64,000 bases of DNA from Natronohydrobacter thiooxidans (GTDB lineage: Bacteria > Pseudomonadota > Alphaproteobacteria > Rhodobacterales > Rhodobacteraceae), in the NCBI RefSeq assembly GCF_001884735.1, contig NZ_MJAP01000003.1, positions 434,001 through 498,000 on the forward strand, in the 5' to 3' direction. A program made the position numbers and the translations under genes. Positions 1-9,114 of this stretch are shown here, one piece after another (the stretch's first letter is position 1; every line of letters starts with the position of its first letter). The notes under the pieces are model-generated. The model did not search any database, was not told the origin of the DNA, and saw only the letters and a list, made by a program, of their open reading frames with translations.

Positions 1-752
1 TCGATCACGCGGAAAATCGCCTCGCTCCCCGGATCATTATTCGGCGCGATGACCACGAACTGCCGCCCCGACGCGCTGAGTGCGTCAAACAAAGCCTGCG
101 CCTGCGCGCCCATGCTGGCCTGTTCGCTGGTGACAGGGTGGAAGGTCACGATCCCGTATTCGGGAAATCCGATCCCGTAGCGCGCGCGCACATCCTCCAG
201 CGTCACCCCCGAAGCGCCCGCGTGGAAATCCAGCTCCGGCGAGCCGATGACATGGATCGCGGCTTCCGGCTCGCCCAGAGCCATGACGCGGCGTCTGGCC
301 GCCTCGGACGAGACGAAATGATGCGTGCACAGCTTGGTGTTGCAGTGGCGGAACACCTCGTCGATGGTGCCCGAGACCTCGCCGCCCTCGATATGCGCGG
401 ACGGGATGTAATTCGTAGCCGCCACCAGCGCGCCTGCCAGCGCCTCGATCCGGTCGCCATGGAGCACGATCAGGTCGGGGCGGTGTTCGGTGACGTAATC
501 GGAAAACCCCATCACCGTCTTGGCAAGGATCACATCCTGGGCGTCGCCGGGGCGCTGGTTGAGGAATTCATGCACCGCGACACCGGGCATCCGCCGCACT
601 TCCAGCACAGTCAGCCCGTAGCGGTCCATCAGATGCATGCCGGTCACGAAGAAGGTGACGCGATGGCCCGCATCGCGTGCGGCCGCGGCGAGCGGTTCCA
701 GCTTGCCGAAATCGGCGCGGGTGCCGGTGAGGAAGAGGATGTGGCGGGTCAT
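1..752 (-). CDS. UDP-N-acetylglucosamine 2-epimerase, NeuC/LegG type (partial)
   Basis: The gene runs leftward off the window edge, so only about 250 N-terminal codons are visible. The ATG at 752 opens a GT-B type protein with the family's GTRADFGK motif at residues 10-17, an HGDR motif near 98-101 and HIEGGE near 120-125. These match hydrolysing UDP-GlcNAc 2-epimerases (NeuC, LegG), which release ManNAc or a related sugar in the cytoplasm for nonulosonic acid synthesis. A NeuB-type synthase lies 2 kb away, which supports that role. The C-terminal half, including the rest of the active site, is not visible, so the exact substrate (UDP-GlcNAc or a modified sugar) cannot be read. A WecB-like epimerase is the main alternative, but the GTRADFGK start favours the NeuC side. 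Confidence 0.85.
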   Translation of the reverse strand, partial: MTRHILFLTGTRADFGKLEPLAAAARDAGHRVTFFVTGMHLMDRYGLTVLEVRRMPGVAVHEFLNQRPGDAQDVILAKTVMGFSDYVTEHRPDLIVLHGDRIEALAGALVAATNYIPSAHIEGGEVSGTIDEVFRHCNTKLCTHHFVSSEAARRRVMALGEPEAAIHVIGSPELDFHAGASGVTLEDVRARYGIGFPEYGIVTFHPVTSEQASMGAQAQALFDALSASGRQFVVIAPNNDPGSEAIFRVI

Positions 753-859
753 TCCAAAGCCTTACTGCAGATCTCTCCGTGGTAGCGCTCGATCCGAACC
801 ATCGCAAGACAAGACATGGACAGCATCCCTGCGCACCGCTATCAGTGCAACAGGCGAGC

Positions 860-1630
860 ATGAGCGGAACGATGGAACGAACGATACTCTGCATGAAATG
901 GGGCACGCTTTATTGTGCGGATTATGTCAATGTTCTCTACAATGCTGCGCGCGCCAATACGCTTGGAGAGTTTCGCTTTGTCTGCCTGACAGATAATCCT
1001 GAAGGACTGCATCCGCAGATCGAGCATTTCCCGATACCTGATATCGGACTTGACCCAGTGCATTGGAAAGGCGGAGGATGGCCTAAGCTTTCCGTTTTTA
1101 TTCCCGATCTTTACGGTATAAAAGGACGGATCCTGTTTATCGACCTCGATATGGTTATCTGGGGTGGTCTGGATGAGTTTTTTACCTTTGGAACGGGCAT
1201 GGTCATGCTCGATTCTGGCCCTTGGCGCCATGGCAATGATAAACCTCAGCCCATGTCTTCCATTTTCGCCTTCGATTCGGGGGCGCATGCGGATATGCTG
1301 GAACGACTTTCAGCCGATCGCGACGAACTGATCAATCATTATTATCTAGAACAGGATTTCATCGCGGGTGAGGCAGGGAGTTTGGCCTTTTGGCCGCAGG
1401 ACTGGATCAGAAGTTTCAAGAGGCATATCAGACGGCCCCTCATACTGGATCGCTTTCAAAAACCGTTACCCCCTGCCGAAGGAACACGCGTCATTTGCTT
1501 TCACGGCGAACCGCGTCCAATCGACCTGATCGCTCCGCCCGCAGGGAACTGGGATCGATTTCCACATTATGGCTCGGGCCATGTAGACTGGATGGTGGAT
1601 TATTGGATCAGACACGGAGGTACAACTTGA
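860..1630 (+). CDS. Putative DxD glycosyltransferase of surface polysaccharide
   Basis: A 256-residue protein without signal peptide or membrane segment. It has a Rossmann-like start (ILCMKWGTLY near 9-18), a VCLTDNP strand-turn near 41-47 and an acidic DLD triplet at 95-97 inside a hydrophobic strand (FIDLDMVIW). This is the arrangement of metal-binding GT-A glycosyltransferases. I infer a glycosyltransferase acting at the inner membrane on a lipid-linked glycan; donor and acceptor are unknown. The start at 860 is a choice: a second ATG at 872 is equally possible and neither has a strong ribosome site. From about 1080 onward the DNA is visibly richer in A/T than its neighbours, and the AT-rich tract continues past the stop to about 1820. 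That suggests acquisition by transfer. The gene is divergent from the epimerase. Confidence 0.7.
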   Translation: MSGTMERTILCMKWGTLYCADYVNVLYNAARANTLGEFRFVCLTDNPEGLHPQIEHFPIPDIGLDPVHWKGGGWPKLSVFIPDLYGIKGRILFIDLDMVIWGGLDEFFTFGTGMVMLDSGPWRHGNDKPQPMSSIFAFDSGAHADMLERLSADRDELINHYYLEQDFIAGEAGSLAFWPQDWIRSFKRHIRRPLILDRFQKPLPPAEGTRVICFHGEPRPIDLIAPPAGNWDRFPHYGSGHVDWMVDYWIRHGGTT

Positions 1631-1807
1631 GCCATAAGAAACTGCTTCAGCCGCCTGGGTACAGCGGCTGTACTTCAATCTCCTATGTTTTATGAAGATG
1701 AAACGGAGATCACTATCGGCCATCAAAGTGGTTTGAAAAAGAATACATGGCTCGGGAGACGACGGCTGCACAAAATAGATGATTATTTTTGGAGTGCAGT
1801 AAATAAA

Positions 1808-2569
1808 TTACGTGGAATATAGTTTCTGCTTCAGCAACCCCCAAGCCCGCCACCAATAATTCCCCGCCCGCATGGCGTAATTCCCCAACCGCTTGTGCGG
1901 CGGGGCCTTCACAGCCTCGGCATGCCCCGGCCCGTTGATCGTGCTCACCCCACCGTCATCGACATGGCTGGGCCATGGCTCCAGCCCCAGCAACCTGAAA
2001 TCATGCGCCCACCAGCGCGTGCCTTCGTAATCCACCGGCATGCGCATTGGCAACATTTTCGGCAAGAGCCGCCATGCCAGATCACGCGTGATCAGATAAG
2101 CTCCGGTGCCCGTTGCCGGGCCCAAATAAGCATTTAGCACCCACTTTCCAGCGCAGGCCCGCCTCACCGGGAGCTTCGCGCGAATGCGATTGAGCTTGAG
2201 CATGTCCCAATCTTCGATTGCGGCCAATGCTGCATCTAATGCCTGTAGAAAGTCCTCGTGGAAAACCACATCATCTTCCAAGACAAGAGCGACCGGTTTT
2301 CCCGTGTCCAGAAACTCCTGCCAGACCCCCAAGTGCGAAAGATAGCATCCCAGCTCCGCTGGCAAAGCGTCGCGGCCCATATTTCTCCGAAAAGCTGATG
2401 CATCAAGGATTCCGAGCTGCACCCTCGAAAGCGCGCGTCCGTCGATTGCCGGAAAGCGCTCCACCGGCAGACCAAGCCGCTCCAGGCGCAGCTGCATTTG
2501 CGCCCAGCGTTCCTCTGCCCGATCCAGGTTGATGCAATACGCTGCAAGCTGCGCGCGCGTCAGAGCCAA
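1808..2569 (-). CDS. Glycosyltransferase family 25 protein
   Basis: A 253-residue protein with the GT25 (LPS/LOS glycosyltransferase) layout. It has INLDR at 13-17, the helix with alternating charged residues that follows, the AIDGR motif at 41-45, GCYLSHL near 74-80 and the acidic LVLEDD motif at 96-100. Family members transfer galactose or related sugars onto LOS, or act on collagen-like proteins; a role in LPS or capsule decoration fits the neighbouring nonulosonate genes. No ATG lies near the N-terminus; TTG at 2569 is the only plausible start, with a loose GAGG ten bases upstream. The 3' end converges on, and slightly overlaps, an AT-rich tract left of it. Confidence 0.85.
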   Translation of the reverse strand: MALTRAQLAAYCINLDRAEERWAQMQLRLERLGLPVERFPAIDGRALSRVQLGILDASAFRRNMGRDALPAELGCYLSHLGVWQEFLDTGKPVALVLEDDVVFHEDFLQALDAALAAIEDWDMLKLNRIRAKLPVRRACAGKWVLNAYLGPATGTGAYLITRDLAWRLLPKMLPMRMPVDYEGTRWWAHDFRLLGLEPWPSHVDDGGVSTINGPGHAEAVKAPPHKRLGNYAMRAGNYWWRAWGLLKQKLYST

Positions 2570-2726
2570 CTTAAACGTTCCTCGTGGTTATCTTCACCCG
2601 TTCTACCCTGCGCGAACCGGAAAGGTCCAGCCTGACAGTGCCGCCGCGCGGCGATACATCTGCCCGTCACATCAGGGTGTTTCCACATTGCCCCCCCGCA
2701 GCCCCATCGTGTAAGGCTCGACCGGA

Positions 2727-3794
2727 ATGGAAGCCTCAGCAGCCGAGGGCATTGTGACACAGACCTTCTCCATCGCTGGCCGTCAGATCGGCCCCGACCA
2801 TCCGCCTCTGGTGATTGCCGAAATCGGCATCAATCACGGCGGCGATCTGGAGGTGGCCAAAGAGATGGTGCGCCTCGCCGCAGGCGCAGGATGCGAGATG
2901 ATCAAGCATCAGACGCATATTCTTGAGGACGAGATGACCGACGAGGCAAAGTCGATCTTCCCGCCGAATGCCGATGTCTCGATCTGGGATGTGATGGCGC
3001 GCTGTGCCCTGTCGCTCGACGAAGAGGCGGAGCTCAAGCGCTACACGGAATCCCTCGGCATGATCTGGATCTCGACCCCGTTTTCGCGCGCGGCCGCCGA
3101 TTTCCTCGAAACCCTCGATGTGCCGGCCTACAAGATCGGCTCGGGCGAGGCCGACAATCTGCCGCTGATCCGCCATATCGCGCGCAAGGGCAAGCCCGTG
3201 ATCCTGTCCACGGGGATGCAGACGATTGAAACGCTGCGCGCCTCGGTCGGAATTCTCGATCAGGCGGGCGTGCCCTATGCGCTGCTGGAATGCACCAATC
3301 TCTACCCCAGCCCGGCCGAAATCGTCTCCCTGCGCGGGGTGACGGAATTGCGCGAGGCTTTCCCGCGTGCCGTGGTCGGGTTTTCAGATCATTCCATCGG
3401 CCCCGAGATGGCCCTGGCCTCGGTCGCACTCGGCGCGAGCATCCTGGAGCGGCATTATACCGATACGCGCTACCGCAAGGGCCCCGATATTTCCTGCTCG
3501 ATGGACCCGGCAGAACTGCGCTTCCTGATCGACCGCTCCCGCGAAATCTGGATTGCCGCGAATAATCCCAAGCAGCGCAGCGCGCCCGAGGAAGATGTCT
3601 ACCGTTTCGCGCGCGGCTCGATTGTCGCGGATGCCAATCTGCCCGCGGGGCATGTGATCCGCGAACAGGATATCTGGGCGCGCCGTCCGGGCTCGGGCGA
3701 AATCGCGGCCTATGAGTTCGATACCGTGCTCGGCAAGCGCCTGACAAGGGCACTGACCCGCAACACGCAGTTGCGCTGGTCGGATCTGGAGTGA
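2727..3794 (+). CDS. neuB: N-acetylneuraminate/legionaminate-type synthase (NeuB family)
   Basis: A 355-residue enzyme of the NeuB family, which condenses phosphoenolpyruvate with ManNAc or a related hexose to give a nine-carbon nonulosonic acid. The TIM-barrel start LVIAEIGINHGGD, the substrate-binding KHQTH segment, STGMQT near residue 165, LLECTNLYPSP and GFSDHSIG are all present. The last ~60 residues (from about 290) form the antifreeze-like SAF domain found in all NeuB proteins. Full length compared with the family. Start at 2727 is preceded by AAGG ten bases away; GTG at 2751 with GAGG five bases upstream would remove eight residues and is a fair alternative. It probably acts with the epimerase at the window start. 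No CMP-sugar synthetase is visible, so that gene must lie outside the window. Confidence 0.92.
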   Translation: MEASAAEGIVTQTFSIAGRQIGPDHPPLVIAEIGINHGGDLEVAKEMVRLAAGAGCEMIKHQTHILEDEMTDEAKSIFPPNADVSIWDVMARCALSLDEEAELKRYTESLGMIWISTPFSRAAADFLETLDVPAYKIGSGEADNLPLIRHIARKGKPVILSTGMQTIETLRASVGILDQAGVPYALLECTNLYPSPAEIVSLRGVTELREAFPRAVVGFSDHSIGPEMALASVALGASILERHYTDTRYRKGPDISCSMDPAELRFLIDRSREIWIAANNPKQRSAPEEDVYRFARGSIVADANLPAGHVIREQDIWARRPGSGEIAAYEFDTVLGKRLTRALTRNTQLRWSDLE

Positions 3795-3914
3795 GCGCAT
3801 CCTCCCATTTGCCGACCCGGTGCAGGGCCGCGCGGGCGGTGAGCGGGATCTGCGCCGCCGTCACCTGTCGGCGCGCTGCGGGCGCTCCTGTCTCAGGGCC
3901 ACCTCGCCTCGCGC

Positions 3915-5747
3915 TCAGGCATTCTGGCGCAGAGCCCCGCGCAAGGCGCTTGCGGTAAGGCGGGTTTTCCAGCCGACAGGATCGGTCAGCCCCATGCGCG
4001 CCAGTGCGTCACTCTCCTGGGGGGCCGGATCGCCGCGCTGTCCTTGCAGGGCAAGCGACAGAAGCGCGGGCAGCCGCTTGCTGGCCCTGCGCAGATCGGC
4101 GAGGGCGGGCAACAGCACTTGCTCGATTTCGGTGAAATCGGTCCCGAAGGGAAAGCGGGGCAGCGTGTCGCCCTCATGCGGGGCAAGCCAGCCGCGCAGC
4201 GCTTCGGGCGTGTTCTGTCGCGCGGCTTCCGGCAGTTGCCAGGATTTCGGCAATTTACCCGCCGATCTGGCCTTCTCGGCAAGCTCCTCCTGAAACCGGC
4301 TGTCGGCGATCTGCAGCAAGGCGGCGATGGTCTCGGCGTCGCTCTTGCCGCGCAGATCGGCGATACCGTATTCAGTCACAACGATGTCGCGCAAATGCCT
4401 GGGGATCGTGACATGACCGTAGCTCCAGCGGATGTTCGATCTCAACCCGCCCTTGCTGTGCCGGGTGGCGGGCAGCGTCAGAACCGCGCGCGCGCCCTTC
4501 AGCGCAAAGGCCTGATCGACGAAGTTGAACTGCCCGCCGACACCGCTGACCACCTGCCCATCCTCGGTTGCATCCGACACAGCCGCCCCCAGCAGCGTGA
4601 CGATCATCGCGGCATTGACGAAACGCGCGTCGCGGCGCGCGGCGCGCTTGGCCTCCTCATTGCCGTAGAGCGCGTTGGTGAAGGTGATAGGCATCATGGC
4701 GATGCGCGCGCGCCGCTCTGCGGGCAGCGCCTTCAGCCGTTCGTAGAAATCGCGGCTGTCGAGGAAGAAGCCCGCATGGATCGCCGCACCTTCGACCTCG
4801 CGCCGGATGATCCCTTCCTCGAAGAGCGCCAGCAGCCCGTCGACCAGCATCTCGGTCACGCCGTAAAGACCGGTCTCGAAGGGCGCGGTTTCAGCGAATG
4901 CCGCGTCTTGCCGGAAGGGGCAGCTCTCCCAGATCGGCGCGACCTTGCCGCGATGGCGCAGGATCAGGGCATGGGCGACCGCATCCCCGATCTCGCCAAT
5001 GCCGATCTGCAACGTGCCGCCATCCGCGATCAGACGCGACACATGCAGGCCGATCGCGTGGTCCGGCAAGCCCACCGGGCGCTTGACGAGCGAGAAGAGA
5101 TCATGGGTCTTTTCCGCAGGCCGGACCAGCGCGGCGCATTCGGCGACCGCGATCTCGGCCGGGCCGGGCATATAGGGCAGGTCGGGATGAACCTGGCCGA
5201 CAAAGGCGAAATCAGCCTCGCCCTTCTGGCGCAGGTCCAGCAACTCGCTGGTGATATCGGTGTTGCACGACAGGCTCAGCCCGTCCCCCTCACCCGCCAG
5301 AAGCTGAAGCACCAGATTCGGGCGCTGGTCCAGAAGCACGTCCAGCGCATGAGTGTAATTGGCCGATACATAACTCTGCTGCATCGGCGCGACCTTCAGC
5401 CAGTTGGCGGTCTGCAGGAAGAACTCGGTCACGCGGATATTGTCGGGAAGGTCTCCCTCCCGCAACAAGCGGGCATATTCGACCTGCGGATAATCCCCGA
5501 ACAGCCGGTCCAATGCAGGCTCCAGAAAGCGCTTCTCCATATCCGAGGAGGGGCTGGGGCGTTCCAGCGTCAGCGCAGTGAAGATCTGCAGCTTGATCGA
5601 GCGGTCATCACAGGCCCGGCGCACAAGCTCGTTGATCAGCGTCACCGGTTTGCCGAGGCCGAGCGGCAGGGCGACGCGGAACTCGCGTCCGATATGGTCG
5701 AGCATCCAGTCGACCGCAGCGGCGTCAGTGTCGAAGCGTTCCGTCAT
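3915..5747 (-). CDS. Acetyl-CoA hydrolase/transferase family protein
   Basis: A 610-residue protein of the acetyl-CoA hydrolase / CoA-transferase superfamily. The first ~300 residues hold the N-terminal domain (the stretch ending LSLSCNTDITSELLDL is typical). The C-terminal half holds the FNFVDQAFALKGARAVLTLPATR segment and the TEYGIADLRGKSD motif near the active site. Members either hydrolyse acetyl-CoA or move CoA between acyl groups. The start at 5747 overlaps the FadJ stop by ATGA, so the gene is translationally coupled as the last gene of the beta-oxidation operon. I infer that it handles acetyl-CoA or another short acyl-CoA made by the pathway; the family name alone does not decide between hydrolase and transferase. 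It is longer than the usual ~430-500 residue transferases. Confidence 0.85.
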   Translation of the reverse strand: MTERFDTDAAAVDWMLDHIGREFRVALPLGLGKPVTLINELVRRACDDRSIKLQIFTALTLERPSPSSDMEKRFLEPALDRLFGDYPQVEYARLLREGDLPDNIRVTEFFLQTANWLKVAPMQQSYVSANYTHALDVLLDQRPNLVLQLLAGEGDGLSLSCNTDITSELLDLRQKGEADFAFVGQVHPDLPYMPGPAEIAVAECAALVRPAEKTHDLFSLVKRPVGLPDHAIGLHVSRLIADGGTLQIGIGEIGDAVAHALILRHRGKVAPIWESCPFRQDAAFAETAPFETGLYGVTEMLVDGLLALFEEGIIRREVEGAAIHAGFFLDSRDFYERLKALPAERRARIAMMPITFTNALYGNEEAKRAARRDARFVNAAMIVTLLGAAVSDATEDGQVVSGVGGQFNFVDQAFALKGARAVLTLPATRHSKGGLRSNIRWSYGHVTIPRHLRDIVVTEYGIADLRGKSDAETIAALLQIADSRFQEELAEKARSAGKLPKSWQLPEAARQNTPEALRGWLAPHEGDTLPRFPFGTDFTEIEQVLLPALADLRRASKRLPALLSLALQGQRGDPAPQESDALARMGLTDPVGWKTRLTASALRGALRQNA

Positions 5748-7828
5748 GTCGGCTTCACGTCGCGCCAATAGGCGTCAGGCTTGAAACGCGGGCCATGGGC
5801 GGCCGCGAATTCGTCCAGCCGCGCGCGGATCGCGTCATGGCCCCTTGTGCCGGCATAATGCAACGGGCCGCCGCGGAAGGGCGCGAAACCGGTGGCGAAA
5901 ATCATCGCCGCGTCAGCCTCGTCGGCAGTGCCGACAACGCCCTCGCGCAGGCAGGTGGCGCAGGCGTTCAGAAGCGGCAGAATCAGCCGGTCGGTCAGGT
6001 CCTCGCCGGTGCTTTCCGATGTGTCGGGCTTTGGTGTCCCGTCCGACCAGTCATAAAAGCCGCGGCCGGTCTTGCGGCCCAGATCCCCGGCCTCGACCTT
6101 TTCACGCAACAGGGCGGGGATTTCGGCGATCCCGGTCTGCAGCGATTTCGACAGGCTCTCGGCCACGTCAAGGCAGATGTCGAGCCCGACCTGATCGGCG
6201 AGCGTCACCGGCCCCATCGGCATGCCAAACTCTTTCGCCGCCTTGTCAATCCGTTCCTTCGCAATACCCTCGTCCATCATCAGCAGCGCCTCCAGAAGGT
6301 AAGGCATCAATGCGCGATTGACGAGAAAACCGGGATAGTCGGTCACAGCCACGGGCAAACGGTCGATGGCCGTGCAGAAGCTCAGAAGACGCTCGCGGGT
6401 CTCTGCGCCGGTCGCGTCATGGCTCACCACCTCGATCAGCGGCACTTTCGGCACGGGGTTGAAGAAATGCAACCCCGCAAAGCGGGCCTTATCTGGCACA
6501 TGTTCAAGAAAATCCGCCAGTTGCAGACTCGAGGTGTTGGTGGCAAGGATCGCACCGGGTTTCATGCGCCGGGCCAATCCTTCGAAAATCTCGGCTTTGA
6601 GTTCAGGCTTCTCCGGCCCGGCCTCGATCACCAGATCCGCCTGCGCCACGCCATATTCCCCCGGGTCTGGCATCAGCCGGTCAAGCGTGTCACGGGTTTC
6701 CAGCGCATCCTTGTGCTCATCCTTGCAGATCTCGGCGGCGCGGCGGATCATCCCGCCCAAAGCCTCTTCGTCAGGGTCTGAAACAGTGACATGTTTGCCC
6801 TGCATCGCGGCCCAGGCGGCGATCTCAGCCCCCATCGCACCGGCTCCGACGACATGGACGCGGGCGATGTCATCGCGCGCTCCGCCCGCGTTCTTGAGGG
6901 TGCGGCGCAGGAAGAAGGCGCGGATCAGATTGCCGCTGGTCTCGGTCTGCAGAAGCTGCGCGAAGGACGCAATTTCGGCCTTCTGCATCGCATCCGGGTC
7001 GTTCCCGTGTTTCTCCCAGATATCAATCAGGGCATGGGGCGCCGGGTAATGCTTGCTGGGCGCGGCCTTCTCGGTCTCGCGGCGCATCCGCGTCGCGGCG
7101 AGCGTGCGGGCCGAAGACAGCGCGAAGGCGCGCGCCATCAGACCGCGACCGCGCTGCTCGACCTCGCCGTCGCGAATGGCGGCGACAGCAGCGCGGACAT
7201 GGCGTTCCTGGACCACCAGATCGGCAATACCCAGATCGCGCGCCTTTTTGGTATGCGCAGTGCTGCCGGTGAGCATCATCTGCATCGCCGCCGTGGGTTC
7301 GATCAGTTCCGGCAGCCGCCTGGTCCCGCCCAGCCCCGGATGCAGGCCAAGCCGCACCTCGGGCAGCCCGAAAGACGCGCCCTCGATGGCGATACGGTAG
7401 TCACAGGCGAGCGTCAGCTCGAACCCTGCCCCCAGCGCAGCCCCGTGAACCACGGCGACGGTGGGGCAGGAGAGCCCCTCCAGCCGGTCGAGCACGCGAT
7501 GCGCCTCGGTCAGCAGCGTCTCGGTGGCCTCGGCTTCCATCTCGGCAAGTGCGTCGATATCTGCGCCCATCGCGAAGCCGCGCGCCTTGGAAGAACGCAG
7601 CACGAGCACGCGGGGCAGATTGAACTCGATCCGGTCCAGATGCGCGTCGAGTTCGCGCAGGACTGTATCCGAGATGGTGTTGACGCTCGCATCCTCGCGG
7701 TCGAGCACCAGCCAGCCGATCCCGTCCTCGTCCTTGCCATAACGCCAGTGCCCGTGGCCGAGCGCGCCGTGGCTGGCGCCGAGTTCGAGCGCCGATCCGC
7801 CGAGAAACTCTGCCAGTTGTCCCTCCAT
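5744..7828 (-). CDS. fadJ: Bifunctional enoyl-CoA hydratase / 3-hydroxyacyl-CoA dehydrogenase
   Basis: A 694-residue FadB/FadJ-type alpha subunit. The first ~200 residues are a crotonase domain (oxyanion-hole region GAALGAGFELTLACDYRIA, then FGLPEVRLGLHPGLGGTRRL with the catalytic Glu). A Rossmann NAD-binding domain follows (GAGAMGAEIAAWAA) with LHFFNPVP, then two C-terminal dehydrogenase domains ending in FRGGPLHYAG. It hydrates enoyl-CoA and oxidises the 3-hydroxyacyl-CoA in fatty-acid beta-oxidation in the cytoplasm. The ATG at 7828 overlaps the thiolase stop as TGATG, so I chose it over an upstream start 16 codons earlier. Its stop overlaps the next gene's start by ATGA. The partner thiolase and FadE lie directly upstream. 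Confidence 0.93.
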   Translation of the reverse strand: MEGQLAEFLGGSALELGASHGALGHGHWRYGKDEDGIGWLVLDREDASVNTISDTVLRELDAHLDRIEFNLPRVLVLRSSKARGFAMGADIDALAEMEAEATETLLTEAHRVLDRLEGLSCPTVAVVHGAALGAGFELTLACDYRIAIEGASFGLPEVRLGLHPGLGGTRRLPELIEPTAAMQMMLTGSTAHTKKARDLGIADLVVQERHVRAAVAAIRDGEVEQRGRGLMARAFALSSARTLAATRMRRETEKAAPSKHYPAPHALIDIWEKHGNDPDAMQKAEIASFAQLLQTETSGNLIRAFFLRRTLKNAGGARDDIARVHVVGAGAMGAEIAAWAAMQGKHVTVSDPDEEALGGMIRRAAEICKDEHKDALETRDTLDRLMPDPGEYGVAQADLVIEAGPEKPELKAEIFEGLARRMKPGAILATNTSSLQLADFLEHVPDKARFAGLHFFNPVPKVPLIEVVSHDATGAETRERLLSFCTAIDRLPVAVTDYPGFLVNRALMPYLLEALLMMDEGIAKERIDKAAKEFGMPMGPVTLADQVGLDICLDVAESLSKSLQTGIAEIPALLREKVEAGDLGRKTGRGFYDWSDGTPKPDTSESTGEDLTDRLILPLLNACATCLREGVVGTADEADAAMIFATGFAPFRGGPLHYAGTRGHDAIRARLDEFAAAHGPRFKPDAYWRDVKPT

Positions 7829-9114
7829 CACGCTACCTCCAGAAGCATCGCACCACCCTGACCGCCGCCGATGCACTCGGTGGCGATGCCGCGCTTGCCA
7901 CCGCGCTTCGCCATCGCCCGCGCCAGATGCAGCACGATCCGGTTGCCGCTGGTGCCGACCGGATGGCCAAGCGCAATGGCACCCCCATGCACGTTCAGCC
8001 GGTCGCGCGGAATGACACCGAGGGGCGCGTCAAGGCCGAGAACATCACGGCAGAACGCCTCGTCCTGCCAGGCTTTGAGACAGGCCAGAACCTGCGCGGC
8101 AAAAGCCTCGTTGATTTCCCACAGGTCAATATCTTCCGCGCCCAGCTTCTGGCGTTGCAGAAGCGGTGTGACCGACAGGACCGGCCCCAGCCCCATCACC
8201 TGCGGGTCAAGCGCGGCCCAGTCGCTGTCAACGATCCGCGCCAGCGGGCGCAGATTGTGGGTCTCCACCGCCTCGGCCGAAGCGAGGATGCACCAGCACG
8301 CGCCATCCGTCACTTGCGAGGCATTTCCGGCGGTGACCTGACCATAGGGTTTCTCGAAGACCGGCTTCAGACCGGCGAGTTTCTTCATATTGCTCTCCGG
8401 GCGCACGCCATCGTCGCGGCGATAGACATTGCCCTCGCGGTCAAAGGCGGGCAGGACTTCGTCTGCCAGCGTGCCGTCTTCCTGCGCCGCGGCAAGGCGC
8501 CTGTGGCTCTCGATGGCATAGGCATCGGCGGCCTGTCGCGTGATCCCGAAATGATGCGCCAGAACCTCGGCGGTCTGGCCCATGCTCAGATCGGTGATCG
8601 GGTCGGTCAGGCCGCGCTCAAGCCCGATCACCGGGCGCAGATGGCTGGGGCGGATCTGCAATGCGCTCTGCGCAGTGGCCAGCGGCCCCGAAGAGCGCTG
8701 CATTCCGGCCAGCCAGTCCACCGCCTCGTCGCGCAGGATCATCGGCGCGTGGCTCAGGGCCTCTGTCCCGCCTGCGAGGATCAGATCGCCGCGCCCTTCG
8801 CGGATATAGCGAAAGGCGGTGTCAATCGACTGCATGCCCGATCCGCAATTGATCTGCACCGAGAAGGCCACCATCGCCTCGCCCATGCCCAGCCGCAAGG
8901 CCGCAACGCGGGCAGGGTTCATCTCGTCGGCAATGACATTGACGCAACCGAGGATAACCATGTCATAGGCATCCGGCGCGACGGGCTGGCGCGCCAGCAG
9001 CGGGCGGCCGCATTGCACTGCCAGATCGACCGGGGTGAAGGGTCCGCGCTTGCCGCGCGCCCTCAGAAACGGCGTCCTGGCCCCATCGACCAGAAAGACC
9101 TCGCGTCCGTTCAT
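7828..9114 (-). CDS. fadI: Acetyl-CoA C-acyltransferase (beta-oxidation thiolase)
   Basis: A 428-residue thiolase that cleaves 3-ketoacyl-CoA with CoA to acetyl-CoA and a shortened acyl-CoA. The nucleophilic cysteine lies in INCGSGMQS near residue 97, followed by NEAFAAQ near 335. The NVHGGAIALGHPVGTSG histidine motif and the CIGGGQGGAM cysteine motif come at the end. The length and its position between fadE and fadJ indicate a FadI-type beta subunit rather than a biosynthetic thiolase; the FadI/FadA choice is an inference. ATG at 9114 overlaps the FadE stop (ATGA) and its own stop overlaps the FadJ start (TGATG). It is one of three thiolases in this window. Confidence 0.92.
   Translation of the reverse strand: MNGREVFLVDGARTPFLRARGKRGPFTPVDLAVQCGRPLLARQPVAPDAYDMVILGCVNVIADEMNPARVAALRLGMGEAMVAFSVQINCGSGMQSIDTAFRYIREGRGDLILAGGTEALSHAPMILRDEAVDWLAGMQRSSGPLATAQSALQIRPSHLRPVIGLERGLTDPITDLSMGQTAEVLAHHFGITRQAADAYAIESHRRLAAAQEDGTLADEVLPAFDREGNVYRRDDGVRPESNMKKLAGLKPVFEKPYGQVTAGNASQVTDGACWCILASAEAVETHNLRPLARIVDSDWAALDPQVMGLGPVLSVTPLLQRQKLGAEDIDLWEINEAFAAQVLACLKAWQDEAFCRDVLGLDAPLGVIPRDRLNVHGGAIALGHPVGTSGNRIVLHLARAMAKRGGKRGIATECIGGGQGGAMLLEVA

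Noticed and set aside
4044..5771. 575-codon rightward frame opposite the acetyl-CoA hydrolase gene, and similar long frames elsewhere
   Set aside because: Antisense shadows of high-GC genes: the real gene on the other strand has clear motifs, and the shadow is rich in Arg, Gln and His without domains.
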